64,000 bases of DNA from Jacaranda mimosifolia (lineage: Eukaryota; Streptophyta; Magnoliopsida; Lamiales; Bignoniaceae): contig CM032122.1 of the NCBI GenBank assembly GCA_018894105.1, forward strand, positions 37,789,404-37,853,403, written 5' to 3'. The notes under the pieces were generated by a model. It was given only the letters and a program-made list of their open reading frames with translations. It had not been told where the DNA came from and ran no database searches. This document shows positions 59,991-64,000 of the stretch, in pieces. Every line of letters begins with the position of its first letter. Positions within the stretch are counted from its first letter, which is position 1. A program made the position numbers and the translations under genes.

Positions 59991-61500
59991 GATTTCGCAT
60001 GAAATAAAGTGCATTGTAAAGAAAAATAAAAATTTGATTTTCAAATTAAATGAATATTCTCAATGGTGATCGTAGCTTTGCTAATAGTTACTGCTGTCGA
60101 TTTATTGCACTATGAAAAAATTAAATATTTGTTATGAAAAACTATTATGAAATTAATATTGTAATCAACTAATTATAGCTACAAATTATAGTTATAAATT
60201 TTTTATAGTAAATGTAATTTTTTAAATAGTAATCACAAAGTTATTAACTATCAATTCATAACAATATTTGCTGCAATGACAATAGATTAACCATAAATTA
60301 TCCATAGAAAAATTATTATATATATGTATATATAATTATCATTAGCTATGAATTGGTTGTAGCAATGATTTACTACTAGAATATTTGTTTCAAACTCGAT
60401 TACGTCAATTTCGTAGCTAAGACTATAGATATTTAGCATTTACTACGAATTGATCATAATTGATATTCTAATTCTTATAGTATTGATTTATAAGTAAAAA
60501 TAAAATTATATAATATCCACTTTATTTTGACATAAATAATAAAAATTTAATGCATATCAATACTAAATCTTAAAATTTATACTTTGGATTCTTGTTCTAT
60601 TGCATTTTGGATATGGAAATCTGTTACTCTTGATGCTTATCAAGATTAGGGTAAGAATAGTAAAGTTTATTGAACATTTGAACCTTATCAAGAATTTTTG
60701 ACAATCACCTGAATTTCTTCAGAAAATTGCATTCTACCACGTGTCACCATGAAGTTCCACATCCCAAAAAGATAAAAAAAGAAAAGAAAAGAAAAGAAAA
60801 ATTTAGGCACGAAATGAACAAAGTCAATGGTTCTAGAATTAAATCTACACCAATAATTCATGAAAACGCAATTCCACATTTTCAGCAAGGCTGCTCATTG
60901 GTTCTCTTGCTTCCACGATCAACTAATTTCCATCTCTCTCAAAACAAGGAAATATATTTAATATTTTGTGTAGATAAATAGGGAATGTTTGATTATGTTT
61001 CCCCAAAATAATTATTTTAGGGAAATATAATCAAATATATCCTTATTTTTTCACCAAAACTTATATTTTTCAATATATACATATATATATATATATTTTA
61101 TTATTATTTTAAAAATAAAAAATTACTCAATTCTATTTTCATCCAAAATATTTAATAAAAAAATATTGATTTGACTGCTACAGTAGAAAATGTCCCTCCA
61201 AAATATAAACAAATATACAAAAATAAAACTTTCACATTTTTTCAAAACACATAATAAAATCACACAAAAAACATGATAAAACATTTCTTTAATTTTTCTT
61301 ATTTTTATGTACTGACGTTATTCCGCCAAAAAAAAAAAAAAAAGAGTTAATAATAATAAAATTATCATGGACTTGATATATCATCATCTATTTGTTATCT
61401 GGGCGGAATATAAAAAAAAGGAAATGGGCTTAGAAACGAACCTGTGTGATTCTAGCAAAAACTTCCATTAGATACATGATATGGCCCATGGGCTAAATCT
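59991..61500. other. Intergenic DNA with decayed repeats
   Basis: An AT-rich stretch at about 60110-60482 has a possible CACTATGAAAAAA... start but no convincing end. An M2-type MITE lies at about 60980-61300 (GGGAATGTTTGATTATGTTT at the left). No gene. Confidence 0.45.
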
Positions 61501-61583
61501 TCGCATGTAGAGCGGGACCGTCAATATGGCGGATTCCGCAATATCTGTGTCATTCGAGCAGCTTCACCCCCAATGTCGTTGTC

Positions 61584-61591
61584 TTCCCGCC
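61584..61591 (+). promoter_or_regulatory. E2F-type site upstream of RAD51B
   Basis: TTCCCGCC, about 108-115 bp before the RAD51B ATG. A second site in opposite orientation follows 16 bp later. Confidence 0.6.
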
Positions 61592-61607
61592 CTGCTTTGC
61601 TCACCTT

Positions 61608-61618
61608 TTGGCGGGAAA
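61608..61618 (-). promoter_or_regulatory. Strong E2F consensus upstream of RAD51B
   Basis: TTGGCGGGAAA, whose reverse strand TTTCCCGCCAA fits the E2F/DP consensus exactly, about 81-91 bp before the ATG. E2F control would fit S-phase expression of a recombination gene. Confidence 0.7.
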
Positions 61619-61698
61619 TTGACAATTGAGCTTATCGCAAAATAACTCACAGCAAATAAAGGCAGAGAATCGAGAGAGATACTAGAAAATTTTCGGAA

Positions 61699-62712
61699 AT
61701 GGCGAACAAGCTCATTGGCGAAATGGGTCTCCCTAGATCAACAGCCAACGTCTTCGCCGCTCGTAATATCATCACCGCCAAGGTACTGCATGCTGTTGCA
61801 ACTGCTGTGTGCAACAGTGTTTCTCTCTAATGCTTGTCTTCAATTTCTTCTGAGCGAAGTACTGCAGCTTCTATACGGTTTCTGTTCTTGTTCATGTTTC
61901 GGTTTTTGTTTTGTTTTCTTTTTCTCTATCCCCTCAATGTTTTTATGTGTTAGCTTTTGATTTATTGATTTAAAATCGTTTTTCTCAGTTCCAGTTTGTT
62001 TGAAACTTTCTAATATATCTTAATTCTAAACGAGTTCGAGTTGTGCCACCGGCAATTTGGTTTGTGTATGGGCTGGGTTTTACATTTATGTATACATCTG
62101 TGTAAAGTACAATGTCGTGCCCTCTTTTCATTTAAATGTTGGAAATAGGTGCTTCTCACCTGTGAAACTATTTGGTGACTAATTGTGTGATTTAAGTAAG
62201 TGTTACAAAACTTTAGAATGCAGAATAGTTATTTTAGGTATTTCATGCTATCTCTAGAAGTAGTAAATTCATTCACAGAATATGAAATGTAATGTTGGTC
62301 AAATTTGTCTGCTTCTAGGATGCATTATCACTAAGTGAATTTGAGTTGATGGAGCTATTGGATGTTGGGTTGGAAGAAGTAATGCTTGCAGTGGTGCACA
62401 TTAGTGAAATTTCATGCCCACCTTATCAGACGGTAATTTTGTGGATGAAGATTTTGGATTTTGGTTTTGTTAGTTTGTTCAATCATCTTATCAGCTAATA
62501 GAGATACCCAAAAACTGTAGTATCCATCTTCTTGATGATTGTTTGGACTGTGATATTAGGCTCTGTCATTGCTGGAGCAACGAAACCAGAATGAGTACCT
62601 TGCAGGCCATCTTCCCACACGATTAAAAGGACTTGATGCAGCCCTTTGTGGTGGAATACCATTTGGCGTCGTGACAGAGTTGGTTGGTCCTGCAGGAATT
62701 GGCAAAACACAG
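61699..62712 (+). CDS. RAD51B: RAD51B recombinase paralogue, exons 1-3 (continues beyond window)
   Basis: Exons 61699-61782, 62319-62432 and 62560-62712, all phase 0 with GT-AG introns, encode the first 117 residues. The N-terminus MANKLIGEMGLPRSTANVFA and the block DALSLSEFELMELLDVG match the plant RAD51B helical domain. The linker HLPTRLKGLDAALCGGIPFG leads into a Walker A motif, GPAGIGKTQ (109-117). The next expected exon, after the Walker A, does not occur before 64000, so intron 3 exceeds 1.28 kb and the gene is cut by the window edge. RAD51B is a RAD51 paralogue of the BCDX2 complex that supports homologous recombination repair in the nucleus. The ATG is the first in the exon and lies just past the E2F-site promoter. 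Confidence 0.94.
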
Positions 62713-64000
62713 GTAGCTTTATCAAATATATTCCAACGTATTTGCAATAGATTTTCTCAAGTGGTTAAATTGTAAGTGGGGCTTGTTTTCTTTCATGATG
62801 ACATTTCTTGTATTATTGTGTCTGGATGATGTAATACAATGAGTTTATTAGATAAAGATCATGAAGTGCTTTGAGTAGGAGTGATTAGGCTAAACTCCAA
62901 AAGAGCTTCAAAAGCATACTTGTTTCACATTGTACTTTGGTGTGGATCAAGCACTCACTCAATAAACGAAGCTTCTATGTTTAATGATGTTATAGCTGTG
63001 ACATTATTTTGTCCACTGTGTTAACGTAGTTATATTGTAAATTGCAAAAGAGTTCTCATAATACACCTGAACATCATTCCCGTTGAAAACACTAATAACA
63101 ATATTTAAGTTCCTCGAGATGCTGCTTCGATTATATTGATTACTGGAACACCAATGCACACTTTTTTGTAGTGAGTACTTTGAGTATTTACTTAGAATTA
63201 GGACTGGATTCTTTGCAATATTGGAAGAGGAGTCGAAATTTTCCTGTCTTCTAACAATTTGATCACTGCTAAATCAAGCAGCACTGGTACTTGAAAGATT
63301 TCATATTAGCGGATTGGCTGGGCAGTTGGACATCATGGGCTAATAATCATTGGTGCATGCAGTCATTTTTGTAAAAAGCATGCTAAAGTGGACCAATTAA
63401 AGGAGTTATGTTTTGTATGTCTTGAACCGCATATTAAGTGTGAAAGCAAGCTAGATAATTATATAGAATGCTTCAAATCCACTTCCTTCTGATTTTTCAC
63501 ATGTCTATGGAGCAACAGTATTCTTGTCACCTTTCACAATATATACAAATAATGAATTCAATTGTGGTGGCAGCTATTGATTTAAAGACGATATATGTTA
63601 ATGAAACATTCTATCAGCTGAAACGAAAATATGGAGAAACTTTATGATTATCCATGCAAGATTATTTTAAATAGCACTAGGACATAAGATATTTCTAGAG
63701 GCAAATAAGTTGTCAAACATTTGTACACAAACTCTAACTTAAAATAGGGGAACAACATATATTACCCTCCTAAATCTTTGTTTTATCATTAGGCCAATAT
63801 TTGAGGCATGGCCCTCCACCATGAACTTTGAAAGGTGCTCTATGCTCAATCACAGAAAGTCCTAGTTTGCTAAGTGCTAAATGATAAAAATTTCTTCATT
63901 TTCAATGTATATGTGTGTGTCTGCATGTGGTTAATTTGTTTTGTGTCTGTCATAATTTGAGATGAAGGCATAAAGAGGGGATATGAGAAACTGTTCTATG
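62713..64000 (+). other. RAD51B: RAD51B intron 3 (partial)
   Basis: Starts with a GTAGCT donor. No exon matching the RAD51B segment after Walker A and no transposon ends are recognised in this stretch. Confidence 0.7.

Noticed and set aside
60110..60482. Possible CACTA element starting CACTATGAAAAAA
   Set aside because: The right end (TATAGTATTG) does not give a TAGTG terminus and no TSD was seen.
1..64000. tRNA, rRNA or CRISPR arrays
   Set aside because: None seen. The Pol III box pairs found belong to SINEs, and there are no regularly spaced direct repeats with unique spacers.

Overview
The window is nuclear DNA from a flowering plant, and the gene structures look eudicot: split genes with AG|GT...AG introns, AT-rich intergenic DNA, and many small plant-type transposons. 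I cannot name the species.

Layout. 1-1.2 kb: 3' end of a Copia retrotransposon plus its LTR, then a MITE. 2-4 kb: a Helitron relic and an intact CACTA-type MITE. 4.28-5.03 kb (+): an intronless thaumatin-like/osmotin-like PR-5 gene. 6.0-17.3 kb (-): a complete PHOT1 (phototropin 1) gene. I rebuilt it as 23 coding exons that sum to exactly 3045 nt (1014 aa). A solo Copia LTR and a SINE sit in one of its introns. 17.4-26.5 kb: gene-free, with a TRIM, a MULE-type MITE, a LINE-type RNase H relic, a hAT MITE and a Helitron. 26.5-29.4 kb (-): a complete RLCK-VII (PBL-type) kinase gene in five exons, 420 aa, with a CACTA MITE in its last intron. 30-35 kb: hAT MITE, Gypsy-like solo LTR, Harbinger MITE, SINE and a fold-back MITE pair. 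35.6-54.1 kb: a tandem segmental duplication, unit A about 12 kb and unit B about 6 kb. Related MITE copies lie at its start, middle and end. Each unit carries one copy of a small conserved gene for a basic protein of about 80 aa that I do not recognise. 54-61.5 kb: more MITEs. 61.7 kb to the end (+): the first three exons of RAD51B, with two E2F-type sites just upstream.

The most notable observation is in PHOT1. Every canonical splice I can draw at the LOV1 exon junction gives Ser where the FMN-adduct Cys belongs (GRN-S-RFLQG, Ser253). LOV2 keeps its Cys (Cys536) and the kinase domain looks intact. This predicts a phototropin with a LOV1 that cannot form the adduct. It would come from one base change at the exon end (TG|C to AG|C), which also makes the donor a better AG|GT.

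The genes are not an operon and need not act together. They are a blue-light receptor kinase, a probable membrane-anchored immune/hormone-signalling kinase, a PR-5 defence protein, a meiotic/repair recombinase paralogue and a duplicated small unknown gene, separated by transposon-rich DNA. The coincident target-site duplications and the occupied/empty comparisons between the two duplicated units make this window a useful record of transposition order.
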